A DNA stretch of 64,000 bases from positions 1 to 64,000 of the forward strand of contig NZ_JADDXW010000016.1 in NCBI RefSeq assembly GCF_017183135.1, given 5' to 3'. The notes beneath the pieces were generated by a model. The model searched no databases. It was not told the DNA's origin and saw only the letters and a program-made list of their open reading frames with translations. The stretch is from Aurantimonas marina (lineage in GTDB: Bacteria; Pseudomonadota; Alphaproteobacteria; Rhizobiales; Rhizobiaceae). How positions within the stretch are numbered: the first letter of the stretch is position 1; every line of letters starts with the position of its first letter. The position numbers and the translations under genes were made by a program. Below, piece after piece: positions 20,042 through 30,096 of this stretch.

Positions 20042-20229
20042 GGCATTGCAGAGATTCACGGCGTTCCGCGCGTGTTCAACCAGGCGCGCACCGTTGTCAC
20101 CATCGTCTCGCAGGCCAGCCGACGCCGGCCCGATGCCAGCGAGCGCGTGGCGACTGCTCGATACGACCGAGTTTCGCGCGATATGGTAAAGGCTTTGCTA
20201 AGGAGCGGAGGCGAGCACGAGCGCCCAGA

Positions 20230-21720
20230 TCACAGGCGCTTGAGCCGGGCCGCGTAAAACCCGTCGAGGCCGCCGTCCGGACCCGCGCCGACCCCCAGCA
20301 TCTCTGGCGTTGTGCGCAGATCGCCGTCGGGCGTTAGGGCGAATTCGAAGCCCGGCAGCTCCGCCGGCAGCACCGCATCGCGGGCGAAGTCCGGCCGCGC
20401 CGCGAGAAACGCCGCGACCACATTCTCGCCTTCCGCCTGGTCGAGCGAACAATTGGAAAACACCAGCCGTCCGCCCGGCGCCAGGAGCCGCGCCGCCTCG
20501 GCGAGAAGCCGCGCCTGGACGACGGCGAGCTTGTCCACCTCGGCGACGTCCTTGGTGTAGCCGACATCGGGATGGCGGCGGATCGTCCCGGTCGAGGAAC
20601 ACGGGGCATCGAGCAGGATCGCATCGAACAGCGTGTCGGGTTCGTAGGCCGACAGATCGGTAACGACCGTCTCTGCCTCCAGCGACAGGCGCGCCAGATT
20701 CTCCTTCAGCCGCTTCATCCGGTTGGCGTTGATGTCGAGCGCGGTGACCTCACCGCCAGCGAGGATCAGCTGCGCCGTCTTGCCGCCAGGCGCCGCGCAA
20801 ACATCGGCGACGCGCTTGCCGGAGAGATCGCCGAACAACTTCGCCGGCAGCGCGGCGGCGGCGTCCTGCACCCACCATTCGCCGGTGGCGAAGCCGGGAA
20901 GGTCGGTCACCGGTCCGTCGAAGCTGCCGAGCCGGACCGTCCCGGAGGCCAGCACGACACCGCCGAGGCGCTCCGCCCAGGCGGCGGGATCATCCTTCAC
21001 GGAAAGATCCAGTGACGCCGGCAACAGATGGGCCAGCGCGATCGCATCGGCGCGGGCCGCCCCATAGGTCGCGACGAGCCGGCGCATCAGCCATTCCGGC
21101 ATGTTCTCGCCAGGCTTGGCGACCGCGCGCAACGTCTCCTTCTCCCGCGATAGGCGGCGCAGCACCGCATTGATCATGCCGGAAAAGCGCTGGCTGCGGG
21201 AATCGACGCCGGAGGCCGCGACGGCGAGATCGACAGCCGCCGAATCCGGCACGTCGAGAAACAGGATCTGCGCCGCGCCAACATGCAGGATGTGCTTCAG
21301 CACCGCGGCGTTCGGCGGTAACGGCCGGTCGAGGCAGACGTCGAGCGCCCGGTCGATCGTGCCGCGAAAGCGCAGGGCGGTCAGGATGATCGCCTTGACG
21401 AGACCCTGGTCGCGGCGTTCCAGCGCGCGAAAGCCGGGATGACCGCCCTTTGGGTCGAGAAGACCGTCGGCGGAGGTTTTGGCGTCGACGATCGCCGACA
21501 ACAGCTTGGCCGCCACGAGCCGTGCGCCGAGGCCCGGCCGGTCGCCGGCCGAATAGCCATCCGGCACGAAGGCATCGGGTCCGGCGGCGATCCGGGGCTG
21601 GCCCGCCCTGTCGGCCGCGACCGGCGCCTTGCCCGGCAATGGCCGCTTACGCGGCGCCGAGCGGGATGCGTCGAAATTGCCACCGCGGCGGGACTTTCGG
21701 CCGTCCGACCCGGCGCTCAA
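20230..21720 (-). CDS. rsmB: 16S rRNA (cytosine-C5)-methyltransferase RsmB
   Basis: SAM-dependent methyltransferase of 16S rRNA C967. NusB-like N-terminal domain ([34 protein letters not shown]) and catalytic domain with [15 protein letters not shown] (SAM site), [34 protein letters not shown] (catalytic PC motif) and [16 protein letters not shown] (second Cys). I chose a TTG at 21720 that overlaps the htpX stop as TTGA and has AAGG upstream, implying coupling; a GTG at 21774 and a GTG at 21567 are alternatives. The N-terminus is Arg/Pro-rich and longer than in Escherichia coli. Confidence 0.95.
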   Translation of the reverse strand: MSAGSDGRKSRRGGNFDASRSAPRKRPLPGKAPVAADRAGQPRIAAGPDAFVPDGYSAGDRPGLGARLVAAKLLSAIVDAKTSADGLLDPKGGHPGFRALERRDQGLVKAIILTALRFRGTIDRALDVCLDRPLPPNAAVLKHILHVGAAQILFLDVPDSAAVDLAVAASGVDSRSQRFSGMINAVLRRLSREKETLRAVAKPGENMPEWLMRRLVATYGAARADAIALAHLLPASLDLSVKDDPAAWAERLGGVVLASGTVRLGSFDGPVTDLPGFATGEWWVQDAAAALPAKLFGDLSGKRVADVCAAPGGKTAQLILAGGEVTALDINANRMKRLKENLARLSLEAETVVTDLSAYEPDTLFDAILLDAPCSSTGTIRRHPDVGYTKDVAEVDKLAVVQARLLAEAARLLAPGGRLVFSNCSLDQAEGENVVAAFLAARPDFARDAVLPAELPGFEFALTPDGDLRTTPEMLGVGAGPDGGLDGFYAARLKRL

Positions 21721-22694
21721 CCCCAAGGACCCTTGCGCGCGCCGCCGGACGGCGTCTTGCGCGACCGGTTCCACGGCCCCGACGCCTGATCGTCATGCGC
21801 GACCGGCGTGGCCGATGTGCCCGCGACGAAGCCCGAAGCGCCGCCACCGCCCATGTCGACCGCCATCTGGCGCAGGGCGGCGATACGATTGCCGGTGTCC
21901 GGGTGGGTCGAGAACAGATTGTCCATGCGCTGGCCTGACAAGGGGTTGATGATGAACATGTGCGCCGTCGCCGGGTTGCGCTCAGCGTCCTCATTGACGA
22001 TGCGCCCGGCGGAACTGGCGATCTTGCCGAGCGCCGAGGCCAGCCAGTCGGGATTGCCGCAGATCTCGGCGCCGCGTCGGTCGGCCGAATATTCTCGGGT
22101 GCGGCTGATCGCCATCTGCACCAGCATCGCGGCGAGCGGCGCCACGATGATCGCCGCGATCACGCCGACGAAGCCGAGCGGGTTGTTATTGTCGCGGTTG
22201 CCCCCAAAGAAGAAGGCGAAATTGCCGAGCATCGAGATCGCGCCGGCCAGCGTCGCGGTGATCGTCATGATCAGCGTGTCGCGGTTCTGCACATGGGCGA
22301 GTTCATGCGCCATAACGGCGGCGACCTCTTCCGGACTCAATCGTTCGAGCAGGCCCGTCGTGGCGGCAACCGCGGCGTTCTCGGGGTTGCGGCCGGTGGC
22401 GAAGGCGTTCGGCTGCGGGTTCTGGATCACGTAGACCTTCGGCATCGGCAGACCGGCATTGCCGGCGAGGCCCTGGACGATGCGGTAGAATTCCGGCGCC
22501 GTACGCGCGTCCACTTCCTTCGCATGGTGCATCTTCAGCACCATCTTGTCGGCGTTCCAATAGGCGAAGAGGTTCATCCCCGCCGCGATGACGAAGGCGA
22601 TCATCATGCCGGCGCGGCCGCCGACCAGAAGCCCCAGCCCCATGAAAAGGGCGGTCATGAAGGCGATCAGCATCGCCGTCTTGATCATGTTCAT
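21717..22694 (-). CDS. htpX: Zinc metalloprotease HtpX
   Basis: Inner-membrane M48 protease for membrane-protein quality control, 325 residues. Two N-terminal hydrophobic helices (about 5-25 and 28-45), the zinc site HELAH ([15 protein letters not shown]) and a downstream Glu in SADRRGAE, plus two more hydrophobic segments. First gene of an htpX-rsmB pair. Confidence 0.97.
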   Translation of the reverse strand: MNMIKTAMLIAFMTALFMGLGLLVGGRAGMMIAFVIAAGMNLFAYWNADKMVLKMHHAKEVDARTAPEFYRIVQGLAGNAGLPMPKVYVIQNPQPNAFATGRNPENAAVAATTGLLERLSPEEVAAVMAHELAHVQNRDTLIMTITATLAGAISMLGNFAFFFGGNRDNNNPLGFVGVIAAIIVAPLAAMLVQMAISRTREYSADRRGAEICGNPDWLASALGKIASSAGRIVNEDAERNPATAHMFIINPLSGQRMDNLFSTHPDTGNRIAALRQMAVDMGGGGASGFVAGTSATPVAHDDQASGPWNRSRKTPSGGARKGPWG

Positions 22695-22910
22695 GGGACG
22701 GTCCCAACCCTCTGTTCATGGCACGGTCGATCCGCGCCTTTCCGCCAGCAAATCTGGTGATTGCAGGTCGCCGCCGCAATGTCGATCGGCAGGGGACCGT
22801 TTCAGCCGCTCCGCGCAATGAGCGTCCCGACCATCTGCGGGCCGCTGTAGGCAATCGCCGAATGGCTCCCTATCTTGCCGGCACCGACCGTCGACCAGGA
22901 CCATCCCGCC

Positions 22911-23177
22911 ATGACCGACCCCGAAACTTCAGCCTCCCCGCAAACCGTCGCGACCGACGGCCTGGCCGATCCGGAACGCAACGACACGGCCTCTGACCGC
23001 CGCCGTCTGTCGGCCGCCGCCCGGCGCGCCCTTGCCGAGGCCGAAGCGCGGCGTCGCGATCGCGACGTCGAGGCGATCGATCCGGCCGGCCAGCCGAAGG
23101 AGCTGAATGGCCGCGACGGCCCGGAACCGGTCCGCTACGGCGATTGGGAGAAGAACGGCCTGATTTCGGACTTCTGA
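22911..23177 (+). CDS. DUF1674 / SDHAF4-like succinate dehydrogenase assembly factor
   Basis: 88 residues, mostly charged and disordered (RRRLSAAARRALAEAEARRRDRD), ending in the family signature KELNGRDGPEPVRYGDWEKNGLISDF. Mitochondrial SDHAF4 has the same C-terminal motif and binds flavinated SdhA before complex II assembly; the same role here is inference. Divergent from htpX. No sdh genes are in the window. Confidence 0.9.
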   Translation: MTDPETSASPQTVATDGLADPERNDTASDRRRLSAAARRALAEAEARRRDRDVEAIDPAGQPKELNGRDGPEPVRYGDWEKNGLISDF

Positions 23178-23421
23178 TTCGCGCGCTCCAAACTGGAAAA
23201 GCAGCCGCACCCGGCATCCCGGGCAAGGCCGCCGGATTCATTTCAGCTTATGATTGTGGGCACGATGTCCTAAGGGAAACCGGCTCATCCACGAGGCCGA
23301 TCAGTGCGGGGAAGACGTGACACCTGGAGCGACCCTTTGCTCTGGGTGAACTAATTGACTTCTTCCGAATCTGGTATAGGAATAATATCCGCAACCCAGA
23401 TGATTCGGATCGTCCACTGCC

Positions 23422-23940
23422 GTGAGATACTTCACTCATACCCTTTCCGGTTGCATCGCCGCCTTGCTTGCGCTCGGGGGAGCGACCAGCGCCGCCGAGA
23501 CTGGCGATGCCTATCTGCGCAAGATCGCCGGGCCGGTGGAGGCACGTGTGATCAAGGTACGCGACGGCGATACGATTATGGTCGAGGCGTTCATCTGGCC
23601 GATGCAATCCGTCCATGTCGCGGTTCGCCTGCGCGGCATTGACGCGCCGGAGCATCGCGGCGGCTGCGCGGCGGAGAAGGCCGCGGCGCAAATGGCGACA
23701 GATCGGCTCAAGCAGCTGGTCGGCGGCGGAAACGTCACGTTGACCGGCGTTTCCGGCGACAAATATTTCGGCCGCGTGCTGGCCAGCCTGTCGACATCGG
23801 ACGACATCGACGTCGCCGACCGATTGCTGCGCGAGGGCCTTGTTGTTCGTTATGAGGGCGGGAAACGGCGCGATTGGTGCAACGGCGCCGTGCTGGGCGG
23901 GCTCGGCACAGCAGAACGTCATCCAGGCCGGCGTGGATAG
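23422..23940 (+). CDS. Thermonuclease family (SNase-like) exported protein
   Basis: 172 residues with a signal peptide (about 1-25, ending ATSAAE) and an SNase fold: VIKVRDGDTIMV, RLRGIDAPEHRGGCAAEKAAAQMATDRLKQLV, GDKYFGRVLASL, ADRLLREGLVVRY. These hold the calcium Asp residues and both catalytic Arg positions of the family. The start is GTG at 23422. The 244-base gap upstream is AT-richer near 23350-23400 and may hold its promoter. Confidence 0.85.
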   Translation: MRYFTHTLSGCIAALLALGGATSAAETGDAYLRKIAGPVEARVIKVRDGDTIMVEAFIWPMQSVHVAVRLRGIDAPEHRGGCAAEKAAAQMATDRLKQLVGGGNVTLTGVSGDKYFGRVLASLSTSDDIDVADRLLREGLVVRYEGGKRRDWCNGAVLGGLGTAERHPGRRG

Positions 23941-24025
23941 CCTGCCTGACGAGATATCGACGACACCCATCTTTCGCCTGTGGCGACGGCCCCCGCTCTG
24001 TCATACGCTGTGCTAGCCTCCCCCG

Positions 24026-24041
24026 AGTTTCACGTGAAACA
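24026..24041. promoter_or_regulatory. parS: parS-like site AGTTTCACGTGAAACA
   Basis: One mismatch (first base) to TGTTTCACGTGAAACA; the inner 14 bases are a perfect palindrome. It lies in the gap immediately before the cyclopropane synthase gene and overlaps its ribosome-binding region (AGGAGG at 24041-24046). Confidence 0.75.
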
Positions 24042-24052
24042 GGAGGCCGGTC

Positions 24053-25333
24053 ATGGCGACGGGCGAAGCTAAACTCGAAGCCATCGTCCGGCAGGCGATC
24101 ATCGCCTTCCAGCCGAAGATAGCCGTCCGGTTGTGGACCGGCGAACGCATCGGTCCCGCGGACGGACCGGCCCTCGCCTTGAACGATCCGGCCGCCGTCG
24201 CTCGCCTTGCCATCCGCCCGACGATCGCCACGGCCGTCGAATTATGGATGGCCAAGGCGGTCGATATCGAGGACGGCACGATCTTCGATCTCGCCGCCGC
24301 GCGTTCCGACATCCGCACCAAGGACGCGCTGAAGAAGCTCGACAAATTGCGGATCGCCGCCGCGCTGCCGGCGCTCTACCGCCTGTCCCGTAAAGGCTGC
24401 AAGGCCGCCAAAACGGCGCCCCCAACGGGCGAGGGGGCAGGCGCCAGCGGCTCGTCCATGGCGGCGATCCAGTTCCATTACGACATCTCCAACGATTTCT
24501 ACCGGCTCTTCCTCGACGAGCGGATGCTGTATTCCTGCGCCTATTTCGACGGCTGGCACGACGACATCGACAAGGCGCAGCGCGACAAGCTGGAGATGAT
24601 CTGCCGCAAGCTACGGCTGAAACCCGGCGAACGGCTGCTCGACATCGGCTGCGGCTGGGGCGCGCTGCTCATTCACGCCGCCGAGAATTATGGCATCACC
24701 GGCCACGGCGTGACGCTGAGCCAGGCGCAACACGACCTCGCCTGCGAGCGCATCGTCGCGAAGGGGCTGGGCGACCGGGTCACGGTGGAGCTCAAGCCGT
24801 TTCAGGAGGTCGCCGGGAGCTTCGACAAGATCGCCTCGATTGGCATGTTCGAGCATGTCGGCTGGGCGCATCACGACGCCTATTTCAGCGCCGTGCGCAA
24901 ACTCCTGCGGCCGAATGGGCTCTACCTCCATCACGCCATTACCAGGCCCGCCAAGGCCACCGACAAAGCGTTTTTAAAGGGCACGAAGGAATATGCGGCG
25001 ATCATCCGCTATATTTTCCCCGGCGCCGAACTGGACCATGTCGGCCACTCCGCGCAAAAGCTTGAGGCACACCGTTTCGAGGTGCATGACGTCGAGAACT
25101 GGCGCGAGCATTACGGCCGGACCTGCCGGCTCTGGCACGACCGTCTGTGCGCCAATATGGACGAGGCATCGCAGATAGCCGGAGAGCCCCGCGCCCGGCT
25201 TTGGCTGCTCTATCTCGCCGGCGTTTCGCTGGGCTTCACCCGAGGCGGCTTGCTGATCTACCAGACACTCGCCTCGCGTCGAGCCAAGGGACCGGCCGAG
25301 CTGCCGCCGACCCGGCGGGACCTGTACCCGTAG
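24053..25333 (+). CDS. cfa: Cyclopropane-fatty-acyl-phospholipid synthase family protein
   Basis: 426 residues. SAM-dependent methyltransferase of membrane lipid acyl chains. N-terminal helical region, then IQFHYDISNDFYRLFLDERMLYSCAYF (lipid/SAM entry), LLDIGCGWGALLIHAAENYGITGHGVTLSQAQ (SAM motif I), SIGMFEHVGWAHHDAYF, RYIFPGAELDHV and a C-terminal HY-RTCRLWHDRL. The start has AGGAGG seven bases upstream. Divergence at the N-terminus leaves possible a specialised substrate. Confidence 0.92.
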   Translation: MATGEAKLEAIVRQAIIAFQPKIAVRLWTGERIGPADGPALALNDPAAVARLAIRPTIATAVELWMAKAVDIEDGTIFDLAAARSDIRTKDALKKLDKLRIAAALPALYRLSRKGCKAAKTAPPTGEGAGASGSSMAAIQFHYDISNDFYRLFLDERMLYSCAYFDGWHDDIDKAQRDKLEMICRKLRLKPGERLLDIGCGWGALLIHAAENYGITGHGVTLSQAQHDLACERIVAKGLGDRVTVELKPFQEVAGSFDKIASIGMFEHVGWAHHDAYFSAVRKLLRPNGLYLHHAITRPAKATDKAFLKGTKEYAAIIRYIFPGAELDHVGHSAQKLEAHRFEVHDVENWREHYGRTCRLWHDRLCANMDEASQIAGEPRARLWLLYLAGVSLGFTRGGLLIYQTLASRRAKGPAELPPTRRDLYP

Positions 25334-25450
25334 ACGCCCCGAGGGAACCTGCCCCTGCGGACCGTCGATTTGATTGGCCCAACTTAGTTTCTTTTGGAAC
25401 CTCCTACGCCGTGGATCATTCTTTCGTGATCACCAACGGGAGTAAAACCG

Positions 25451-26338
25451 ATGAGAAACACTCTCTACACGGCTCTTCTCGCAGGCGTCGTCATGCCGTT
25501 CGCGGCATTGGCGCAGGATTCCACGACGCCGCCGCCGACCGACACGCCGTCGGCCACCGAGGCTCCGGCCGACGCAACCGCACCGGCGGATTCGACGGCG
25601 CCAGCCGACTCGGCGGCTCCCGCGGAGAGCACCGATCCCGCAGCAAGCGACGCCACCGCGCCAGCCGAAGGCGAGCCGATGTCGCTGGACGACTCGACGG
25701 CCATGCCCGATGCGGGAGCGACGCAGGCTCCTGACGCCGCCACCGACGCGGCTCCGGCGGATGCGGCATCCACCGGGACGGCCACGGCGGGCGATGCCAC
25801 CATGGCCGACGGACCGTTCGTGGTCGTCCCCCCGACCGGCGCATGGCGCGTCGAAGACCTGGACGGCAAGGACGTCTACGACACCGCCGGCGAGAGCATC
25901 GGTTCGATCACCGACGTCCTCGTCTCCGAGGATGGCGAAGTGATTGCCGTGCTCGTCGGTGTCGGGGGTTTCCTTGGCATCGGCGAGAAGGACGTCGCTG
26001 TTGCGATGGACGCGCTCGAATTCGGCCCGGGCAAGACCGAAGGTCTGCCCAAGGAGGCTGATGTCGCGGCGGCTGCCCCGGCTCCGGTCGATCCGGCGGC
26101 TGGTGGTGCGGCAACGGGCGTCGATCCGGCGGCCGGCGGTGCTGCCGCGCCAGCGGCGGAGCCGCAGACCCCGGTGGTCGGCAAAGACAATTTGCCGGAT
26201 CGGATCGTCCTGAACGTGTCGCGTGAACAGCTCGAGGCCGCGCCGGCCTATGGCGAGCCGGAACAGGCCGAGGAGGCCGCGCCGGCTGCGGACGCCGGTA
26301 TGACTCCCGTCGAGGGCGAGCCGCCGGCACCGCAATAA
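25451..26338 (+). CDS. PRC-barrel domain protein with Ala/Pro-rich arms
   Basis: 295 residues, signal peptide MRNTLYTALLAGVVMPFAALAQ, then about 100 residues of Ala/Pro/Asp/Thr-rich low complexity, a single PRC-barrel (WRVEDLDGKDVYDTAGESIGSITDVLVSEDGEVIAVLVGVGGFLGIGEKDVAVAMDAL) and a second Ala/Pro/Gly/Glu-rich tail with PVDPAAGGAATGVDPAAGG. Periplasmic by the signal; very acidic. PRC-barrel proteins of this kind are often stress-induced in Hyphomicrobiales. No clear partner gene. Confidence 0.88.
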   Translation: MRNTLYTALLAGVVMPFAALAQDSTTPPPTDTPSATEAPADATAPADSTAPADSAAPAESTDPAASDATAPAEGEPMSLDDSTAMPDAGATQAPDAATDAAPADAASTGTATAGDATMADGPFVVVPPTGAWRVEDLDGKDVYDTAGESIGSITDVLVSEDGEVIAVLVGVGGFLGIGEKDVAVAMDALEFGPGKTEGLPKEADVAAAAPAPVDPAAGGAATGVDPAAGGAAAPAAEPQTPVVGKDNLPDRIVLNVSREQLEAAPAYGEPEQAEEAAPAADAGMTPVEGEPPAPQ

Positions 26339-26386
26339 GCGCACGAGCGCGCAAGCCGCGTTCGTCCAGTGGATCGTTCTGCCCTC

Positions 26387-26414
26387 GCCCGTCCCGGTTC
26401 AAACTGGGGCGGGC
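26387..26414 (+). terminator. Intrinsic terminator of the PRC-barrel gene
   Basis: Stem GCCCGTCCC (26387-26395) / GGGGCGGGC (26406-26414) with one G-T pair and a 10-base loop, followed by TTTC, 49 bases after the PRC stop. Confidence 0.7.
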
Positions 26415-26537
26415 TTTCACGTCCGGGCATCGGACGCCACCAGGAACGCGTTCTTTCAGCAGGATTGCGGGACGACGCGCAGGTCGGCGCAGCGGCCGCT
26501 AACCGGACATTCCGCTGCCGGAGCGCTGTCGGCATGC

Positions 26538-26570
26538 AAAAAGGCCGCTCCCTGTTTCCAGGAAGCGGCC
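26538..26570 (-). terminator. Strong intrinsic terminator of the small-peptide transcript
   Basis: On the minus strand, GGCCGCTTCCTG / CAGGGAGCGGCC (12 bp, one mismatch) with a 4-base loop, followed directly by TTTTT. It ends the short unit that starts at the promoter 26737-26765. Confidence 0.88.
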
Positions 26571-26622
26571 CCGTGACTTACGTGTGCCGGCGGTCTTTCG
26601 ACCGTAACCGGACCCGACTGTC

Positions 26623-26700
26623 TCAGGCGAAGCGCGAAGGCTGCTCCGTCGCCTGACCGAGACATTGAGACCCAACCGGCATCTGGAAATCACTCGACAT
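26623..26700 (-). CDS. 25-aa peptide with an extreme Shine-Dalgarno sequence
   Basis: MSSDFQMPVGSQCLGQATEQPSRFA, one Cys, no hydrophobic segment. The ATG at 26700 is preceded by GAAAGGAGGTGATCC (26702-26716), which is complementary over 15 bases to the usual 3-prime end of alphaproteobacterial 16S rRNA, with GGAGG seven bases before the start. A sigma-70-like promoter lies upstream and a strong terminator downstream, so the unit is about 190 nt. Function unknown: an autonomous small protein, a leader-like peptide or an RNA that binds ribosomes are all possible. Confidence 0.6.
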   Translation of the reverse strand: MSSDFQMPVGSQCLGQATEQPSRFA

Positions 26701-26736
26701 TGGATCACCTCCTTTCGCTTCGTTAAACACGCCCAG

Positions 26737-26765
26737 AGTATGGGAGCGGACGACCGACGGCGCAA
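26737..26765 (-). promoter_or_regulatory. Sigma-70-like promoter of the 25-aa peptide unit
   Basis: Minus strand TTGCGC (26760-26765) and CATACT (26737-26742) with exact 17-base spacing; start of transcription would be near 26729, about 30 bases before the ATG. Inference from motif match and position. Confidence 0.55.
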
Positions 26766-26822
26766 GACGGTGGCGCTTTTTGCGCCAGCCTGACGCAAGT
26801 CCGCCGTCTCCGGCGACGTCGA

Positions 26823-28772
26823 TCAGCCCTTCCTGTTCTCACGATTGTCGACGAGATCGTCGACGACGGCCGGATCGGCAAGCGTCGAGGTATCGCCCAG
26901 CGCGCTGAAATCGTCCTCGGCGATTTTCCTCAGGATACGGCGCATGATCTTGCCCGACCGGGTCTTCGGCAGGCCCGGCGCGAACTGGATCTTGTCCGGC
27001 GAGGCGATCGGGCCGATTTCCCCGCGGACATGGGCGACGAGCTCTTTCTTCAGTGCGTCCGAGGGCTGCTGCCCCTCCATCAAGGTGACGTAGCAATAGA
27101 TGCCCTGGCCCTTGATGTCGTGCGGGTAGCCGACCACCGCGGCCTCGGAGACCTTCGGATGCGAGACCAGCGCCGATTCGACCTCCGCCGTGCCCATGCG
27201 GTGGCCGGAGACGTTGATGACGTCGTCGACGCGGCCGGTAATCCACCAATAGCCGTCGGTGTCGCATCGCGCGCCGTCGCCGGTGAAGTATTTGCCCTTG
27301 TAGGTCGAAAAATAGGTCTGCTCGAAGCGGTCGTGATCGCCGTAGATCGTGCGCATCTGCCCCGGCCAGGAATCGGTGATGCACAGATTGCCTTCGCCCG
27401 CGCCCTCCAGCGCCGCCCCCTCATTGTCGACCAGTTCCGGGATCACGCCGAAGAAGGGCCGCGTCGCAGAGCCAGGCTTGAGGTCCGTCGCACCCGGCAG
27501 CGGCGTGATCAGGATGCCGCCGGTCTCGGTCTGCCACCATGTATCGACGATCGGCGAGCGCTCGTCGCCGACCACCCGGTAATACCAGTTCCACGCCTCG
27601 GGGTTGATCGGCTCGCCGACGCTACCGAGTACCTTGAGGCTCTTGCGCGAGGTCTTGGTCACATGGTCGTCGCCAGCGCCCATCAGCGCCCGGATCGCCG
27701 TCGGCGCGGTGTAGAAGATATTGACCTTGTGCTTGTCGATGACCTGCCAGAATCGCGAGGCGTCCGGATAGTTCGGCACGCCCTCGAACATCAGCGTCGT
27801 CGCGCCGTTGGCGAGCGGGCCGTAGACGATGTAGCTGTGGCCGGTCACCCAGCCGACATCGGCCGTACACCAGTAAATGTCGCCGTCATGGTAGTCGAAG
27901 ACGTATTCATGCGTCATCGCGGCAAAGACGAGATAACCGCCGGTCGTGTGCAACACGCCCTTCGGCTTGCCGGTCGAGCCAGAGGTGTAGAGGATGAACA
28001 GCGGATCCTCGGCGCCCATCTTCTCGGGCGGACAGTCGGTGGACGCTCTCTCGCGCGCCTCGTGCCACCAGACGTCGCGGCCCTTGGTCCAGGGAACGTC
28101 GGCGCCGGTGCGCCGCACGACCAGCACTGTCTTGACCGCATGGCCGGCCTTTTCGGCGATCTGGCAGGCCCGATCCGCGTTCTTCTTCAGCGGTATCGTG
28201 CGCCCGCCGCGCAGGCCCTCGTCAGCGGTGATCAAGACGTCCGAGGTTGCACCGTCGAGACGGCCGGCCAGCGCGTCCGGCGAGAACCCGCCGAACACCA
28301 CCGAATGGACGGCGCCGATCCGCGCCGAGGCGAGCATCGCATAGGCCGCCTCCGGGATCATCGGCATGTAGATCGTCACCCGGTCGCCTTTCTTCACGCC
28401 CCGCGCCTTGAGGGCGTTGGCCATGCGGCAAACCTCCTCATGCAGTTCGCGATAGGTGATCGCCTTCGATTCGGACGGATCGTCCCCCTCCCACAAGATG
28501 GCCGTCTGGTCGCCGCGCTTTTCCAAGTGCCGGTCGATGCAGTTGGCCGCGACATTGAGCGTACCGTCCTCGAACCAGCGAATGTCGATATTGCCCGGCG
28601 CGAAGGAGGTGTTTTTCACCTTGGTGAAGGGTGTCATCCAGTCGAGGCGCTTGCCGTGCTCGCCCCAGAAGCCGTCCGGATCCTCAATGCTGCGGCGATA
28701 CCAGGCCTGGTAATCCTGGTTGGTGAGCTTCGCGCAGGCCTTCCATTCGTCCTTGACGTGGATGATGTTCAT
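26823..28772 (-). CDS. acs: Acetyl-CoA synthetase
   Basis: AMP-forming acetate-CoA ligase, 649 residues. Seen: [21 protein letters not shown] (ATP/phosphate motif), [60 protein letters not shown], and [18 protein letters not shown] with the catalytic Lys that is acetylated in this family. Start at 28772 gives [11 protein letters not shown]; an upstream frame adds 16 low-complexity residues. Stands alone. Confidence 0.97.
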   Translation of the reverse strand: MNIIHVKDEWKACAKLTNQDYQAWYRRSIEDPDGFWGEHGKRLDWMTPFTKVKNTSFAPGNIDIRWFEDGTLNVAANCIDRHLEKRGDQTAILWEGDDPSESKAITYRELHEEVCRMANALKARGVKKGDRVTIYMPMIPEAAYAMLASARIGAVHSVVFGGFSPDALAGRLDGATSDVLITADEGLRGGRTIPLKKNADRACQIAEKAGHAVKTVLVVRRTGADVPWTKGRDVWWHEARERASTDCPPEKMGAEDPLFILYTSGSTGKPKGVLHTTGGYLVFAAMTHEYVFDYHDGDIYWCTADVGWVTGHSYIVYGPLANGATTLMFEGVPNYPDASRFWQVIDKHKVNIFYTAPTAIRALMGAGDDHVTKTSRKSLKVLGSVGEPINPEAWNWYYRVVGDERSPIVDTWWQTETGGILITPLPGATDLKPGSATRPFFGVIPELVDNEGAALEGAGEGNLCITDSWPGQMRTIYGDHDRFEQTYFSTYKGKYFTGDGARCDTDGYWWITGRVDDVINVSGHRMGTAEVESALVSHPKVSEAAVVGYPHDIKGQGIYCYVTLMEGQQPSDALKKELVAHVRGEIGPIASPDKIQFAPGLPKTRSGKIMRRILRKIAEDDFSALGDTSTLADPAVVDDLVDNRENRKG

Positions 28773-28893
28773 GCTTCGCCTCCCGTATCGTCCCGGCGGT
28801 CCCCCGCCTGCGAAAGGCAACTTAGGGTGAAACCCCGCGGGCGGTCCAGCCGCGCGCGGTTAGACTTTCGAGGTGCGCACGCCGGCTGCCGGT

Positions 28894-29943
28894 TCAAGGT
28901 GCATCGACCGCGTATCCGCCGAGCGTATCCTTCACATAGAGGTCTTCGACCATCGTCTTGACGATGGCGACCAGGGGCACCGCGAGCGCCACGCCGATGA
29001 GGCCGAACAGGAGACCGAAAACCAGTTGCGATCCGAGTGTCAGGGCTGGGGGCAGGGCGGTTGCCCAGCGCTGCGCCATCGGCTGGGTGACGTTGCTTTC
29101 GACCCCTTGGATGATGACGTAGACGATGAGACCGTAGAGAGCCATCTGCGGGCTGTCGGCAAAGCCCGCCAGAACGATGACGACGCCGGCAACGAAGGGT
29201 CCGAGCGTCGGCACGAAAGCCAGAAGCCCGGCCTGCAGCGCCAGCAGAAAGGCATTCGGCATTCCGATGGCCCAGAGTCCGACGAGCGACACCACGAAGA
29301 CCGTTGCCATGGAGATGGCTTGCCCGGCCAGCCACATCGTCAACTGGTGCGCGCTATTGCACAGCGTTTCGGTGATGCGCGCGCGCCGTGGCTTGGGAAA
29401 CAGGCTGACGATGCCGTGCCGATAAAGGTCCGGCTGCCACGAGACGAAGATGGCGATGAATACGACGACGAAGGCGTTGCCGAGACCGCCGAGAATGGCG
29501 TAGGCGGCATGCGAGGCCGAAGAGAACAGACCGGACGCGTTCGGCAGAAGCGGCTCGATGCCGCCTTCCGGCGTTCCCGTGCCCCCGGAGATACCGAAGT
29601 CCTGTAGCAGTGATGCCAGGCGCTGGATCTGTCCCGCGACGAGTTGGACCAGCTCGTTGAACTGCTGGACGATCACCACGCCGCCCCAGACGAAACCGGC
29701 CGTGATCAGCAGGAACAGCATGAGATAGGCGACCAGCAGCCCGAGGCGGCGAGGAACGCCGACGTATCGCAGGCCGGACGCGATACCAGTGAAGGTCGAG
29801 GCCAGCACCAGACCCGCCAGGATCAGGAAGAAGGCCAGCGAAGCCGTCCAGAAGACGAACAGCGCGATGCCGACGGCAGCGACGATTCCGGCGGCAATCA
29901 GGGTCTTGCGGGTAAAGGCCGCTTCGGCCGAGCTTTCCGCCAT
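28894..29943 (-). CDS. AI-2E family (PerM-type) membrane protein
   Basis: 349-residue multi-pass membrane protein with about seven to eight helices and the family motifs LVSWQPDLYRHG-like loop (FVSWQPDLYRHGIVSLFP), AFVPTLGPFVAGVVIV and a C-terminal LTLGSQLVFGLLFGLIGVALAVPLVAIVKTMVEDLYV. Family members include TqsA exporters and Na/H antiporter-like proteins, so substrate is open. ATG at 29943 chosen; a longer upstream frame lacks coding character. Confidence 0.88.
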   Translation of the reverse strand: MAESSAEAAFTRKTLIAAGIVAAVGIALFVFWTASLAFFLILAGLVLASTFTGIASGLRYVGVPRRLGLLVAYLMLFLLITAGFVWGGVVIVQQFNELVQLVAGQIQRLASLLQDFGISGGTGTPEGGIEPLLPNASGLFSSASHAAYAILGGLGNAFVVVFIAIFVSWQPDLYRHGIVSLFPKPRRARITETLCNSAHQLTMWLAGQAISMATVFVVSLVGLWAIGMPNAFLLALQAGLLAFVPTLGPFVAGVVIVLAGFADSPQMALYGLIVYVIIQGVESNVTQPMAQRWATALPPALTLGSQLVFGLLFGLIGVALAVPLVAIVKTMVEDLYVKDTLGGYAVDAP

Positions 29944-30096
29944 TTCTATCCCCTCACTTTCATCCCGTCGCGGTTTCGCAGACAAAGGCTGGAACACTAC
30001 CGCCGGTTCCTGACAGCACTATCGGATTGCGGTGCGGCAAGACGTGTCGCAACGCATCGCTGCACGCCCGCGAAGGAGCGCCGGACAAACGGTCCG

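Noticed and set aside
25396-25421. GGAAC-N17-ATTC as an EcfG general-stress promoter before the PRC gene
   Set aside because: The -35-like GGAAC is present but the -10 element does not match CGTT; too weak to claim.
26695-26716. Plus-strand GGATCACCTCCTTTC, identical to the 3-prime end of 16S rRNA
   Set aside because: No 16S sequence lies upstream; the match is the complement of an extended Shine-Dalgarno read on the minus strand before a 25-codon frame.
27030-28961. 643-residue open frame on the plus strand opposite acs
   Set aside because: Antisense shadow of a high-GC gene; product is Arg/His/Asp-rich with no domain, while acs on the other strand has full family motifs.
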